A stretch of 59,295 bases of DNA from an uncultured Prevotellaceae bacterium. GTDB taxonomy: Bacteria; Bacteroidota; Bacteroidia; Bacteroidales; Bacteroidaceae. The notes under the pieces are model-generated. The model searched no databases, was not told the DNA's origin, and saw only the letters and a program-made list of their open reading frames with translations. The stretch lies in assembly GCA_947168045.1 (NCBI GenBank), contig CAMVKN010000021.1, positions 1 through 59,295 of the forward strand, in the 5' to 3' direction. The position numbers were made by a program, and so were the translations under genes. Below are positions 45,448 to 54,913 of this stretch, piece after piece (positions within the stretch are counted from its first letter, which is position 1; each line of letters starts with the position of its first letter).

Positions 45448-45746
45448 TAAACTGCTACCTTATTCGTCACCACTGTCCCATCCGCCCCTTTGGCGGGAGA
45501 AGACTTGACTGTCGTTAGTTACTTTTTTATTACTGTCAACGTGTCGGCTATCGGCAACCATCCTTTCTGTATTGACAACTATAGCGAAAGAAACTGGCTC
45601 TATCAAAAGAAAAAAGAAAAATAAGAAGACGCAGGCAAAAAAAACAAAAAAAAAACTTGCTGATAAACAAAAAAAGCTATATCTTTGCATCGTTTTGAGA
45701 AGAAAAGACCAATTACTAACATCTAATAACCAATAAAAACAAACCT
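45448..45746 (+). promoter_or_regulatory. susC: susC upstream region with promoter
   Basis: This 299-base gap has TTG (45657-45659), 20 bases, TATCTTTG (45680-45687), a full promoter match, then a 59-base AT-rich leader. Further upstream are a small hairpin (CCGCC-CCTTT-GGCGG, 45481-45495) and ACTGTC at 45508 and 45532, 24 bases apart, which might be regulator half-sites. A long purine tract (about 45607-45655) precedes the promoter. No small gene is evident. Confidence 0.7.
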
Positions 45747-48700
45747 ATGAAATCGTATTTCTGTAAAGAATTCAAGCTCGCGGCAGTGTGCTTGTCCCTG
45801 GGACTATGCTACTCGCCGCAAGTGCTTGCTGTAGGTGTAGGCACCGAGTCGGGCAACCCCGCTCCTGCCGAGGTGCAACAAGCCAAGAAGATTACAGGTG
45901 TGGTGAGCGATGCTACCGGCCCCGTCATCGGTGCCAGCGTCGTGGTGAAAGGCACCAGCAACGGTGCTGCCACCGACATTGACGGTCGCTTCACACTGAA
46001 TGTGCAGCAGGGCCAGACTCTGGTCATCTCCTATATCGGCTACATGACGAAGGAGGTGAAGATTGGTGCCCAGAGCGTCTACAACATCACCATCGAGGAG
46101 GACCGCAACTCGCTGGAAGAAGTGGTGGTCGTGGGTTACGGTACGATGAAGAAGAGCGACCTGAGCGGCTCGTCGGCCTCCATCGGCGAGGCAGCCCTGA
46201 AGGGTAGCGTCATCACCTCGCTCGACCAGTCGCTGCAGGGTCACGCCACGGGTGTGACAGCCGTCACCACCTCAGGTGCCCCCGGCTCGTCGTCATCCAT
46301 CCGCGTGCGTGGTATCGGCTCTATCAATGCTAATCAGGAACCCCTCTACGTCATCGACGGCGTCATCGTGCAGAGCGGTGGCCAGAGCGGTGCCGACTAC
46401 GGTCTGGGCGACCGTCTGGGCAACGGTAAGGTGTCAACCATCTCGCCCCTGTCAACGCTGAACCCCTCCGACATCGTGTCAATGGAGATTCTGAAGGATG
46501 CCTCTGCCACCGCCATCTACGGTGCACAGGGTGCTAACGGTGTGGTGCTCATCACCACCAAGCGCGGTAAGGCCGGCGAGGCCAAGTTCAGCTACGACGG
46601 TATGTTTGCCATCAACCGCCAGGCCAAGCGCCTTGACATGATGAACCTGCGCGAATACTCAGAATACTATCAAGACTTCGTCACCAACGGCTGGATTATG
46701 GAGAGCCAGGCCAACCCCAACTACTCTGACCCCACCATCCTGGGCAAGGGTACGAACTGGCAAGACGCCGTGTTCCAGACAGCCCTGCAGCACAGCCATC
46801 AGGTGAGCGCCCAGGGCGGTACCGACAAGGTGCAGTACTATGTCAGCGGTAACTACATGAACCAGGAAGGTACCATCATCGGGTCGGAGTTCACCCGCTA
46901 CTCGGTGCGCGCCAACCTTGACGCACAGCTGAAGCCGTGGCTGAAGCTCGGCATGTCGACCACCTTCTCGACCACCAACGACGACTTGAAGAAGGCTGAC
47001 GGCAACGAGGGTATCATCACCTACTCGCTGACCACCCTTCCCGACATCCCCATCTACGACGTCTTCGGCAACTACTACGCTGAGGCTCGTCAGGGATATA
47101 CCAACCCGAACCCCGTGGCCCTGGCCAACATGTACTCCTACACACTGGAGCGCCGCAAGCTGACGGGTAACATCTTCGCCGAGGTGACACCCATCAAGAA
47201 CCTCGTCTGGCACGCTGAGCTGGGCTACGACATCAGCGACAGCAACGCCGAGACATGGGAGCCGAGCGTCGACCTGGGCGGCTGGAAGAAACCCGGCAAC
47301 AGCGACCACTGGCAGTCGAACAACAACAAGTACTGGCAGCTGAAGAACTACCTGACCTACACTGGCAGCATCGGCAAGCACAGCTTCACCGCCATGCTCG
47401 GCCAGGAGTGCTGGGAGTCAAACTGGAAGTACCAGGGCATCACCGGTACAAACCTGCCGCGCAACGACGTGCAGAACCCGAGCCTGGTGGAGAAGACACA
47501 GAAGGACTACAGCTCCGGTTTCGGTTCGGCTTCGATGGCCTCGTTCTTCACGCGCGAAACCTATAACTATGACGACCGCTACTACGCCACCTATACCTAC
47601 CGTTACGACGGCTCGTCTAACTTCGGCCCGAAGAACCGCTGGGCCGGCTTCCACTCCGTGGCTGCCAGCTGGCGCTTCTCTAACGAGGAGTTCATCAAGA
47701 AGTTTGCCGAGGGATGGCTCAGCAACGGTAAGATTCGCGTGGGCTGGGGCCAGACCGGTAACGCCAACATCGGCGGTTACAAGTGGGGTGTGGCCTTAGG
47801 CGTGATGCCGTCAGCCCTCGGACAGTCCTACCGCCCCACTGGCCTGCCCAACGAGGCCATTCAGTGGGAGACACAGGAGCAGGTAGACCTCGGTCTCGAC
47901 CTGGGTTTCTTCAACAACCGCCTGAACCTGATTATCGACTGGTACAAGAAGGAGTCGAAGGACATGCTCATGCGCATGCAGCTGCCCTCATACATGGGCT
48001 CGCAGGGCAACGAGTCATCACAGCTCACCGCCCCCTATGGCAACTACGGCACCATGCGCAACACCGGTTGGGAGTTTGAGCTGAAGGCCACGCCCGTGCT
48101 GACGAAGGACTTCTCGTGGGACACCGACCTGCAGTTCTCGTTCAACAAGAACAAGCTGGTGGCTCTGCAAGGCACCACCTCAGCCGCCATCATCGGCTAC
48201 GGCCAGTGGAGCGACGTGGTAGCCGTGTCGTCTGTGGGCCGCCCGATGTACGACTTCTACGGCTATGAGGTGGAAGGCGTCTACACCAGCTTCGACGACA
48301 TTCTTGCCTCGCCCGTGAATACCCTCTACGCACAGTCAGCCGTGCAGGCTGAGGACGGCACCTGGCAACACGTCACCGACCCCACGAAGTATGCCAAGAA
48401 CAACACTGTTTGGCCTGGCGACCTGAAGTTCAAGGATATGAACAACGACGGTATCATCAACGAGAACGATAAGACCACCATTGGCTCGCCTCTGCCCAAG
48501 TTCACCTTTGGCTTCACCAACACGTTCAACTACAAGGGCTTCGACCTGAGCATCTTCATCAACGGCTCGTATGGCAACAAGGTGATGAACTACACCAGCA
48601 TCCCCCTGACGTCGATGACGAGCACATGGAACAACCAGATAGCCGAGAAGATTGCCGACCGCGCACAGCTGGCCGCCATCGACCCGAACAAGGTGTATGA

Positions 48701-49076
48701 GGACGGCACGATGTGGTACAACGACGTGACCAACGTCTACGTCACTAACCCTGACACAAAGACGCCACGCGTGGCCCTGGGCAATGGCTACAACCAGAAC
48801 ATCTCCAGCCGCTACATTGAGGACGGCAGCTACATCCGCCTGAAGAACGTGTCGCTGGGCTACACCTTCCCAAAGAGCATCGTCAGCAAGCTGTACTTAG
48901 ACAACCTGCGCGTGTACTGCAACCTGCAGAACGTGCTGACCATCACCGGCTACGACGGCTATGACCCCGAGATTGGTGCCTCGACCACTGATGCCCAAGG
49001 CTATGTGTTCGGACTGGATAACGGCCGTTATCCCTCGCCCTTCACTTGCACCTTCGGACTGAACGTTTCATTCTAA
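45747..49076 (+). CDS. susC: SusC-like TonB-dependent outer-membrane transporter
   Basis: Outer-membrane barrel importing oligosaccharides with SusD as lid, powered by TonB; 1109 residues. After the signal peptide comes a carboxypeptidase-like domain (ITGVVSDATGPVIGASVVVK, IDGRFTLNVQQGQTLVISYI), then the SusC signature SLEEVVVVGYGTMKKSDLSG and the plug with SIRVRGIGSINANQEPLYVI. The barrel runs to the C-terminal aromatic strand FTCTFGLNVSF. The N-terminal extension before the first domain carries no recognisable anti-sigma-interacting domain. First gene of the PUL, 20 bases before susD. Confidence 0.95.
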   Translation: MKSYFCKEFKLAAVCLSLGLCYSPQVLAVGVGTESGNPAPAEVQQAKKITGVVSDATGPVIGASVVVKGTSNGAATDIDGRFTLNVQQGQTLVISYIGYMTKEVKIGAQSVYNITIEEDRNSLEEVVVVGYGTMKKSDLSGSSASIGEAALKGSVITSLDQSLQGHATGVTAVTTSGAPGSSSSIRVRGIGSINANQEPLYVIDGVIVQSGGQSGADYGLGDRLGNGKVSTISPLSTLNPSDIVSMEILKDASATAIYGAQGANGVVLITTKRGKAGEAKFSYDGMFAINRQAKRLDMMNLREYSEYYQDFVTNGWIMESQANPNYSDPTILGKGTNWQDAVFQTALQHSHQVSAQGGTDKVQYYVSGNYMNQEGTIIGSEFTRYSVRANLDAQLKPWLKLGMSTTFSTTNDDLKKADGNEGIITYSLTTLPDIPIYDVFGNYYAEARQGYTNPNPVALANMYSYTLERRKLTGNIFAEVTPIKNLVWHAELGYDISDSNAETWEPSVDLGGWKKPGNSDHWQSNNNKYWQLKNYLTYTGSIGKHSFTAMLGQECWESNWKYQGITGTNLPRNDVQNPSLVEKTQKDYSSGFGSASMASFFTRETYNYDDRYYATYTYRYDGSSNFGPKNRWAGFHSVAASWRFSNEEFIKKFAEGWLSNGKIRVGWGQTGNANIGGYKWGVALGVMPSALGQSYRPTGLPNEAIQWETQEQVDLGLDLGFFNNRLNLIIDWYKKESKDMLMRMQLPSYMGSQGNESSQLTAPYGNYGTMRNTGWEFELKATPVLTKDFSWDTDLQFSFNKNKLVALQGTTSAAIIGYGQWSDVVAVSSVGRPMYDFYGYEVEGVYTSFDDILASPVNTLYAQSAVQAEDGTWQHVTDPTKYAKNNTVWPGDLKFKDMNNDGIINENDKTTIGSPLPKFTFGFTNTFNYKGFDLSIFINGSYGNKVMNYTSIPLTSMTSTWNNQIAEKIADRAQLAAIDPNKVYEDGTMWYNDVTNVYVTNPDTKTPRVALGNGYNQNISSRYIEDGSYIRLKNVSLGYTFPKSIVSKLYLDNLRVYCNLQNVLTITGYDGYDPEIGASTTDAQGYVFGLDNGRYPSPFTCTFGLNVSF

Positions 49077-49096
49077 ACATATAGGAGAGCATTATC

Positions 49097-50839
49097 ATGA
49101 AAACAAATAAGATAAAAGTATTATTGACAGCCGCCGTCATGGGATTAGGTCTTACCTCCTGTGAGGATTTCCTTGACCGCCCCACTAAGGACGGATATGT
49201 GGCCAGCGGCTACTACAGGACTGATGCCGAGTGTATCGCTGCCGTCGACTATCTTTACAACTCGCCCTGGTACGACTTCCAGCGCGCCTTCTTCGCTTTC
49301 GACGTCATGGCGGGCAACATCTTCCTCAACGACGGTGGTGACTACACGCCGTTCCTGCGCTTCGGTCTGACCTCGAACAACCAGCACCTGCGCAACATGT
49401 CATACGCCCTCTGGGCCGTCAACGGCCACTCCAACCTGGTGCGCCACTACATTGAAGGCGGCGGTGCCTCAGAGGCTGTGAAGAACCAGACTGTGGGCGA
49501 GTGCCTGCTATGGAAGGCCATGGCCTACTTCTACCTGGTGCGCACTTACGGTGACGTGCCCATCATACACGACAACACGGCCATGATTGAGGCAGGCGAA
49601 TATAACGACCAGTACAAGGTTCAGAAGGCCGACGTCTACGAGTACATCGTGATGACGCTGGAGAAGGCCATCGAGCTGCTGCCCGAGCAGTGCACCAAGA
49701 ACCGTCTGGACAAGTACTGCGCCAAGGGTCTGCTGGCCAAGGTGTACCTGCAGAAGGCTGGCGTGAGCGGACAGCTGAACCAGGCTGACCTGCAGAAGGC
49801 TGCCGAGCTGGCCAAGGACGTGATGGACAACAGCGGCCGCGAGCTGGAGAAGAACTACGCCGACTGTTTCACCCTGGAGGGCAACGACTCGCCCGAAAAC
49901 ATGATTGCATGGCGCTGGGTGGTCAGCTCACAGTGGACCTCGCAGAACTCTCTGCAGTCTGACCTTGGCATGACCGGCATCGACGAGTTCGGCGATGTAT
50001 GGGGCGAATGGGGTGGCCCGTCGGTCGACCTGCAGGATGCCTTCGGCTTCAACGTGCTCGACGCACCTGACACGCGTCCCGATGTGGATACACGCCGCAA
50101 GGCCACGATGATGACCGTGGGCGACGTGGTGCCCTATCTGTGGCGCGACCACGGCGGCTTCGACTACATGCGCTTCGAGTATGACAAGAGCTACAACCCC
50201 GCTGCCTGGGGTGAGCATCGTTCACCTACAGGCTGCAACCTGGTGAAACACATGTACGGCAACAACGCCGACCACCTGGCAGCCCTCGGTACATCGGCCG
50301 ACCGCATGGCCAGCTCGCTCTGCACCCCGATTCTGCGCTTAGCAGATGTATACCTGGTGCTGGCCGAGGCCAAGGTGCTGATGGGACAGGGAACGGATGC
50401 CGACGCCCTGAAGGCCTTCAACGCCGTGCGCCAGCGCGCCATACCCAACGCCATTCCCGCTACGTCGCTCACCTTCGATGACGTGTGGAAGGAGCGTCGC
50501 TTGGAGCTGGCCTGCGAGGGCGACCGCTGGTATGACTTCGTGCGCCTGTCCTACTACAATCCCGACAAGGCTATCAATGAGCTGAAGAGCCAGCGCCGCA
50601 ACCAGTACTGGAACCTCGACCCGATGTTCAAGAACTACTATGAGACCGGCCAGTGGCAGCTCGTCAACAAGGACGATGAGGGCAACGACCAGACGGCCAT
50701 GTACGACGACCAGACGGCAGCTCCCAATGTCAGCATCAACAGCTTCACTATTCCATTCCCCATGGAGGACCTCACCTTCAACCCACACCTGAAGGAAGAC
50801 CCCATCCACGTGGATGTACGCGCTACCTACAGCTATTGA
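49097..50839 (+). CDS. susD: SusD-like glycan-binding lipoprotein
   Basis: Surface lipoprotein of 580 residues that caps the SusC barrel. Lipobox LTSC at about residues 14-17, followed by EDFLDRPTKDGYV, typical of SusD. TPR-like helices run through the protein. C-terminal family motifs are LRLADVYLVLAEAKVLMGQ and the RRLELACEGDRWYDFVRL stretch. Ligand preference is not visible in sequence, but the downstream GH26 and GH5 genes point to beta-mannan or a mixed glucomannan. Confidence 0.95.
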   Translation: MKTNKIKVLLTAAVMGLGLTSCEDFLDRPTKDGYVASGYYRTDAECIAAVDYLYNSPWYDFQRAFFAFDVMAGNIFLNDGGDYTPFLRFGLTSNNQHLRNMSYALWAVNGHSNLVRHYIEGGGASEAVKNQTVGECLLWKAMAYFYLVRTYGDVPIIHDNTAMIEAGEYNDQYKVQKADVYEYIVMTLEKAIELLPEQCTKNRLDKYCAKGLLAKVYLQKAGVSGQLNQADLQKAAELAKDVMDNSGRELEKNYADCFTLEGNDSPENMIAWRWVVSSQWTSQNSLQSDLGMTGIDEFGDVWGEWGGPSVDLQDAFGFNVLDAPDTRPDVDTRRKATMMTVGDVVPYLWRDHGGFDYMRFEYDKSYNPAAWGEHRSPTGCNLVKHMYGNNADHLAALGTSADRMASSLCTPILRLADVYLVLAEAKVLMGQGTDADALKAFNAVRQRAIPNAIPATSLTFDDVWKERRLELACEGDRWYDFVRLSYYNPDKAINELKSQRRNQYWNLDPMFKNYYETGQWQLVNKDDEGNDQTAMYDDQTAAPNVSINSFTIPFPMEDLTFNPHLKEDPIHVDVRATYSY

Positions 50840-50880
50840 GCCACGGTTTTACACGGATAATAATTTAAACATTGAAAGAT

Positions 50881-52167
50881 ATGAACAACAAGATATTCAA
50901 AGGACTGTACCTCGGCCTTGCTGCCAGCGCCATGATTGGCTTCACTGCCTGCGAGGACGAGCCAGACAAGTATGAGATAAGCGGTGGTACACCTACCATC
51001 CACTACATACGCCCCGTTGACAAGGCCAGTGCCGACTCGCTGCTCACCGGTGCCTACATGGAGAACGGCATCTGCATCGTCGGCGAGAACCTGCGCAGCA
51101 TCACGAAGATGCTCTTCAACGACCAGGAGGCTCAGCTCATACCCAGCCTCATCACTGACAACACAATGATTGTCACCGTCCCCGGTCAGATTCCCGGTGT
51201 GGTCTACAACAAAATCTTCATGATTAACAACGCCAACGACACCACCACCTACGACTTCAACGTGCTGGTGCCCGGCCCCACCATCAACAACATGAGCAAC
51301 GAGTGGGCCAAGGCCGGCGAACAGGCCACCATCTACGGCAACTACTTCGTCGATGACCCGAACACCCCGCTGTCGCTGACCATCAGTGGCAAGAAGATTG
51401 ACATTGAAGAGTTCACCATGAGTACCATCACCTTCACCGTGCCCGAAGGGCTGAGCGAAGGTCCCATCGAGGTGACATCAGTCTATGGCAAGAAGAAGGC
51501 CCGCTTCAACTACCACGACACACGCGGCATGCTGTTCAACGACTGGGGCACCGGCGATGCCGGCGACGCCTCTACCGGCCTGACCAACCACGGCTGGCAC
51601 AACCAGCAGATACTGAGCGACGAGAACTCGCTCGACGGCAGCTACCTCATGCTCGGTGACGTGGACCTGGACGATGGCGCATGGCAGGACGGCGCAGTGT
51701 CATTCGAGTACTGGCCCGGCGACTGGAACGGCGGCTTCAGCGGCACCGACATCCGTCTGTCAGACCTCGTCAGCTTTGCCAACTTCGAGAACATGGCCCT
51801 GAAGTTCGAGGTGAACATCCCGTCGAGCAACCCCTGGACCAATCTGTCCATGCAGTGCATCTTCTCAGGCGACGCACAGGTGACGCTGCCCACGGCCAAC
51901 AACACGTTCTTCAATGGCACCGACTACCCACGCGGACTCTGGACACCGTGGAACGCCACGGGCAGCTATGACACGGGCGGCAAGTGGGTCACCGTGACCA
52001 TCCCCATCGCCAACTTCAAGTACAAGAACGACGGCACCCCTGCCAGCGTTCCACTTGATGCCTCTAACTTCACCGGCCTGACACTCTTCGTCTGGAGCGG
52101 TGTCACCAGCGGCACTACCTGTCATCCCATCATCCGCATCGACAATGTCCGCGCGGTAGAGATTTAA
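50881..52167 (+). CDS. Surface glycan-binding lipoprotein (SGBP), IPT domain
   Basis: 428 residues. Signal peptide and lipobox (MIGFTAC, then EDEPDKYE). One or two IPT/TIG immunoglobulin-like domains (about 35-215; NGICIVGENLRSITKMLFN, ITFTVPEGLSEGPIEVTS) are followed by a larger C-terminal glycan-binding domain (about 220-428) rich in Trp, with AVSFEYWPGDWNGGFSG, as in SGBP-B proteins. Start ATG 50881 was chosen over a TTG three codons earlier. Located after susD, the usual SGBP position. Confidence 0.85.
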   Translation: MNNKIFKGLYLGLAASAMIGFTACEDEPDKYEISGGTPTIHYIRPVDKASADSLLTGAYMENGICIVGENLRSITKMLFNDQEAQLIPSLITDNTMIVTVPGQIPGVVYNKIFMINNANDTTTYDFNVLVPGPTINNMSNEWAKAGEQATIYGNYFVDDPNTPLSLTISGKKIDIEEFTMSTITFTVPEGLSEGPIEVTSVYGKKKARFNYHDTRGMLFNDWGTGDAGDASTGLTNHGWHNQQILSDENSLDGSYLMLGDVDLDDGAWQDGAVSFEYWPGDWNGGFSGTDIRLSDLVSFANFENMALKFEVNIPSSNPWTNLSMQCIFSGDAQVTLPTANNTFFNGTDYPRGLWTPWNATGSYDTGGKWVTVTIPIANFKYKNDGTPASVPLDASNFTGLTLFVWSGVTSGTTCHPIIRIDNVRAVEI

Positions 52168-52195
52168 GTATTAAGAATTTAGACTTTTACAAGCT

Positions 52196-54091
52196 ATGAA
52201 AAGATATCGCAATCTATCAGTACTGGCCATGGCGGCACTCGTTGCCACCACTGGGTTCACCAGCTGCAGCGAGGATGACCTCGATACCAACCAGTATGGC
52301 AAGGGCGGCGTGAACATCCTGGCCTTTGGGCCGATGCCTGTCACGCGCGGCGCCACCATCCGGCTGACGGGCACACAACTGAACAACGTCAAGGAGGTGC
52401 TCTTCCCTGAGGGCAACCAGAAGCTCACCCCGTCGAAAACATTTATCAACGCAGAATTCCAGTTGAAGAACGCACAGGAGATGGACGTCACCATCCCCGA
52501 CCAGAGCGTGCCCGGCAAGCTCTATCTCGTCACCAACAGCGGCGACACCGTCGTGTCGGCATCCTCTATCACCTTCGCCGAGGAAATCAAGGTCTCGTCG
52601 TTCACGCCTGCATCGGCACACCCGGGCGACGTCGTCACCATCAAGGGTGAGTATGTGTGGAACATCGGGCAGGTGGTGTTCTTCGACCATGTGACCGTCG
52701 AAGCTGCCGACTTCCTGAAGAACACACGCAATGAGATTCAGGTGCGCGTGCCAGCAGAGGCCATGACGGGCGAACTAAACATCAACGACGGCTCTGACGG
52801 TGCCGAGAACACCGCCGTGGGCAACATCGCCATCGACTTCATCAAGGCCACGGGCGTGTCCAACCCCACACCCGACTTCGGTAACAGCATCACCATCAGC
52901 GGTGAGAACCTCGACCTGGTGACCAGCGTCGACTTCCCCGCCGTGAAAGACGTTGACTACAGTGTGGCTGCCGATGGCAAGTCCATCAGCGTGACCGTGC
53001 CTGCCAACAGCCTCTCAGGCGCCATCACCCTCCATTCCGCATCGGGCATCGAGGCTACGGTCGACATCACCGTGCCCCTGGCCGTCTTCGAGAGCGTCTC
53101 GCCCGACAAGGATGTGAAGGCTGGCATGACACTGACCATCAAGGGACAGAACCTCGACCGCATCGTCGAGATGACCGTGCCCGGACTGGAGGCTCCCATG
53201 AAGAAGGGTGAGTTCAACCAATCGGCTACCGAGATTAGCTTCGTCGTGCCCGAGGAGATGACCGACGGCAAGATTAAGATGAAGCAGCACGACAACCACA
53301 GCATTGAGACCGGTGGTATCATGATGTACAGCGAGTCGCCTGAGCAGGCCATCTGGGTCGGTGAGTTCGTATGCTCCAGCTGGAACGGCAACGAAGATCT
53401 GGCATGGGGTCGCTTCGACTGGACGACCATCGCTGCCAACACCGTGGTGAAGTTCTACTACAAGAAGAACAATCCTGGCAACTGGGGCTGCATCAGCCTG
53501 CGTCATGGTCAGAACTGGGGCAACCTGCCCGCTCCGATTCCCGGCCAGTACGACCTCGACGCCGATGAGGGCATCCTGTCAGTCACCTTCCCGCAAAACG
53601 TGCTCGACGACATCATCGCCAATGGCGGTATGGTCATCACCGGCGACAACTTCACGCTGACGAAGATTACCGTTCCGGCACCTGTCACGGAAATAGTGTT
53701 CTGGAAGAACGCTGGCGAAGGTGTTGTCAGCTGGAGTGGCACCTATCGCTTCGCCCTTGAGGGCCACGACGCGAACAATGAATGTCTCGCTGAGTTCCCG
53801 CAGGATGTATGGGACAAGATTAAGACTGAAACGTTCTACCTGCAGTATAAGCCCGAAGACGTTAACAGTTACCAGGTGCGCTTCACCAACGGATGGTGGG
53901 ATGCCCAGTGGCTGGGTAAAGACGTCGACATTGCACCTTGGAGCATGACTGAGCTTATTACCGACAATGGTGATGGCACATTCGAAATCAAGGTCAACTT
54001 CGGCAGTGACCCCATCGTCGGTACACTCGACGAAAAGCATCTGCTCATCACAGGTAATGGATTCACACCGCTGAAGCTCTATTTTAAGTAA
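52196..54091 (+). CDS. Second surface glycan-binding lipoprotein, multiple IPT domains
   Basis: 631 residues. Lipobox in GFTSC followed by SEDDLDTNQ. At least three IPT/TIG domains in a row (about 35-375), shown by recurring patterns such as SFTPASAHPGDVVTIKGEYV, NPTPDFGNSITISGENLDLV and DKDVKAGMTLTIKGQNLDRI. The C-terminal part (about 385-631) is Trp-rich and divides into two similar beta-sandwiches with MTELITDNGDGTFEIKVNF, probably binding glycan. It begins 28 bases after the first SGBP, and a good terminator follows. Confidence 0.8.
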   Translation: MKRYRNLSVLAMAALVATTGFTSCSEDDLDTNQYGKGGVNILAFGPMPVTRGATIRLTGTQLNNVKEVLFPEGNQKLTPSKTFINAEFQLKNAQEMDVTIPDQSVPGKLYLVTNSGDTVVSASSITFAEEIKVSSFTPASAHPGDVVTIKGEYVWNIGQVVFFDHVTVEAADFLKNTRNEIQVRVPAEAMTGELNINDGSDGAENTAVGNIAIDFIKATGVSNPTPDFGNSITISGENLDLVTSVDFPAVKDVDYSVAADGKSISVTVPANSLSGAITLHSASGIEATVDITVPLAVFESVSPDKDVKAGMTLTIKGQNLDRIVEMTVPGLEAPMKKGEFNQSATEISFVVPEEMTDGKIKMKQHDNHSIETGGIMMYSESPEQAIWVGEFVCSSWNGNEDLAWGRFDWTTIAANTVVKFYYKKNNPGNWGCISLRHGQNWGNLPAPIPGQYDLDADEGILSVTFPQNVLDDIIANGGMVITGDNFTLTKITVPAPVTEIVFWKNAGEGVVSWSGTYRFALEGHDANNECLAEFPQDVWDKIKTETFYLQYKPEDVNSYQVRFTNGWWDAQWLGKDVDIAPWSMTELITDNGDGTFEIKVNFGSDPIVGTLDEKHLLITGNGFTPLKLYFK

Positions 54092-54103
54092 ACACGCAAC
54101 ATG

Positions 54104-54133
54104 AGCGCTCCTCCCTCCGAGGAGCGCTTTTTT
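54104..54133 (+). terminator. Terminator of the susCD-SGBP operon
   Basis: AGCGCTCCTC, 5-base loop, exact complement, then six T. It separates the binding and import genes from the enzyme genes, which have their own promoter (54837). Confidence 0.9.
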
Positions 54134-54164
54134 CATGCCCACCTCAGACATTCATCCCAAACAA

Positions 54165-54199
54165 TGTTCACCACTTGGTGTTACACCACTTGGTGAACA
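54165..54199. repeat. Direct and inverted repeat at the ATPase remnant boundary
   Basis: CACCACTTGGTG occurs twice (54169-54180, 54184-54195), within a larger inverted repeat TGTTCACCA ... TGGTGAACA. It sits exactly where the truncated ATPase frame begins. Confidence 0.8.
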
Positions 54200-54805
54200 T
54201 TTACCATACGCAGCGTGTGGCAGCACCACCAACACACCTCCTACTGTCTCTTCGGCAGCAAGCAACACCTGTTGAGAAACCTGTTCTATAGCCAGAAGAT
54301 GCCGTTCTACCAGTTTGGCGACATGTTCTTCCTCAAGAGAATAGCGCGCGAGAAATGGATTCCCTTCATCGTCGGACGCTTCCGCAGCGTGGGCAAAGAC
54401 ATTACCGAGGAGTTGGCGGGCATGATTTGCGACACGGTGGAGAACTATCCCGCATACGTACAACAGCTGGCATGGAACGTGCTGGCCATGTCGGGCGACA
54501 GCGTCACGGCGGCTTCGTTCCACGACGGACTGGAGTCCACCATGCAGCAGGTCACGCCGCTATTCGTTGAACAGACAGAGGGACTGACGAGCTATCAGCT
54601 GAACATGCTGCGCGCCATTAGCCAGGGCTATCACAACGACTTCGGAAAGCAGGAGGTGACAACACGCTTCAACCTCGGCACACGTTCAAACCTGGTGAAG
54701 CTGAAGAAGGCACTCATAGAGCGGGAGATAGTGGAAGAAAACGAGCAGGGACTCTTCATTGCCGACCCATTGTTCCTGCTGTGGTTCAGGAGAAACATGA
54801 TGTAG
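54197..54805 (+). pseudogene. 5'-truncated AAA ATPase (C-terminal part only)
   Basis: About 200 residues matching only the C-terminal half of a Bacteroidales AAA/ATPase_2 protein (normally about 370): WQHHQHTSYCLFGSKQHL, MPFYQFGDMFFL, IPFIVGRFRSVGKDITEELA, YVQQLAW, then a winged-helix-like end with FNLGTRSNLVKLKKALIER and FIADPLFLLWFRRNMM. The Walker A and B motifs and the rest of the N-terminal half are missing. The frame opens at 54197 right after a stop and next to a repeat; GTG 54215 is the only start near the beginning. It is not a PUL gene and is probably a relic left when this interval was rearranged. A short functional protein cannot be excluded. Confidence 0.75.
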
Positions 54806-54836
54806 ACGGCCGACACAGCAAAAACGCACGCTTTTA

Positions 54837-54868
54837 TTTGGGTATTTCAACAAAAAAGACTACCTTTG
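54837..54868 (+). promoter_or_regulatory. Promoter of the GH26 gene
   Basis: TTTG (54837-54840), 20 bases, TACCTTTG (54861-54868), 45 bases before the start codon. A full consensus match. Confidence 0.8.
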
Positions 54869-54913
54869 CCGCACTATTTGCCTAACGAATTTGAAAACAA
54901 CAAAACAACCAAG

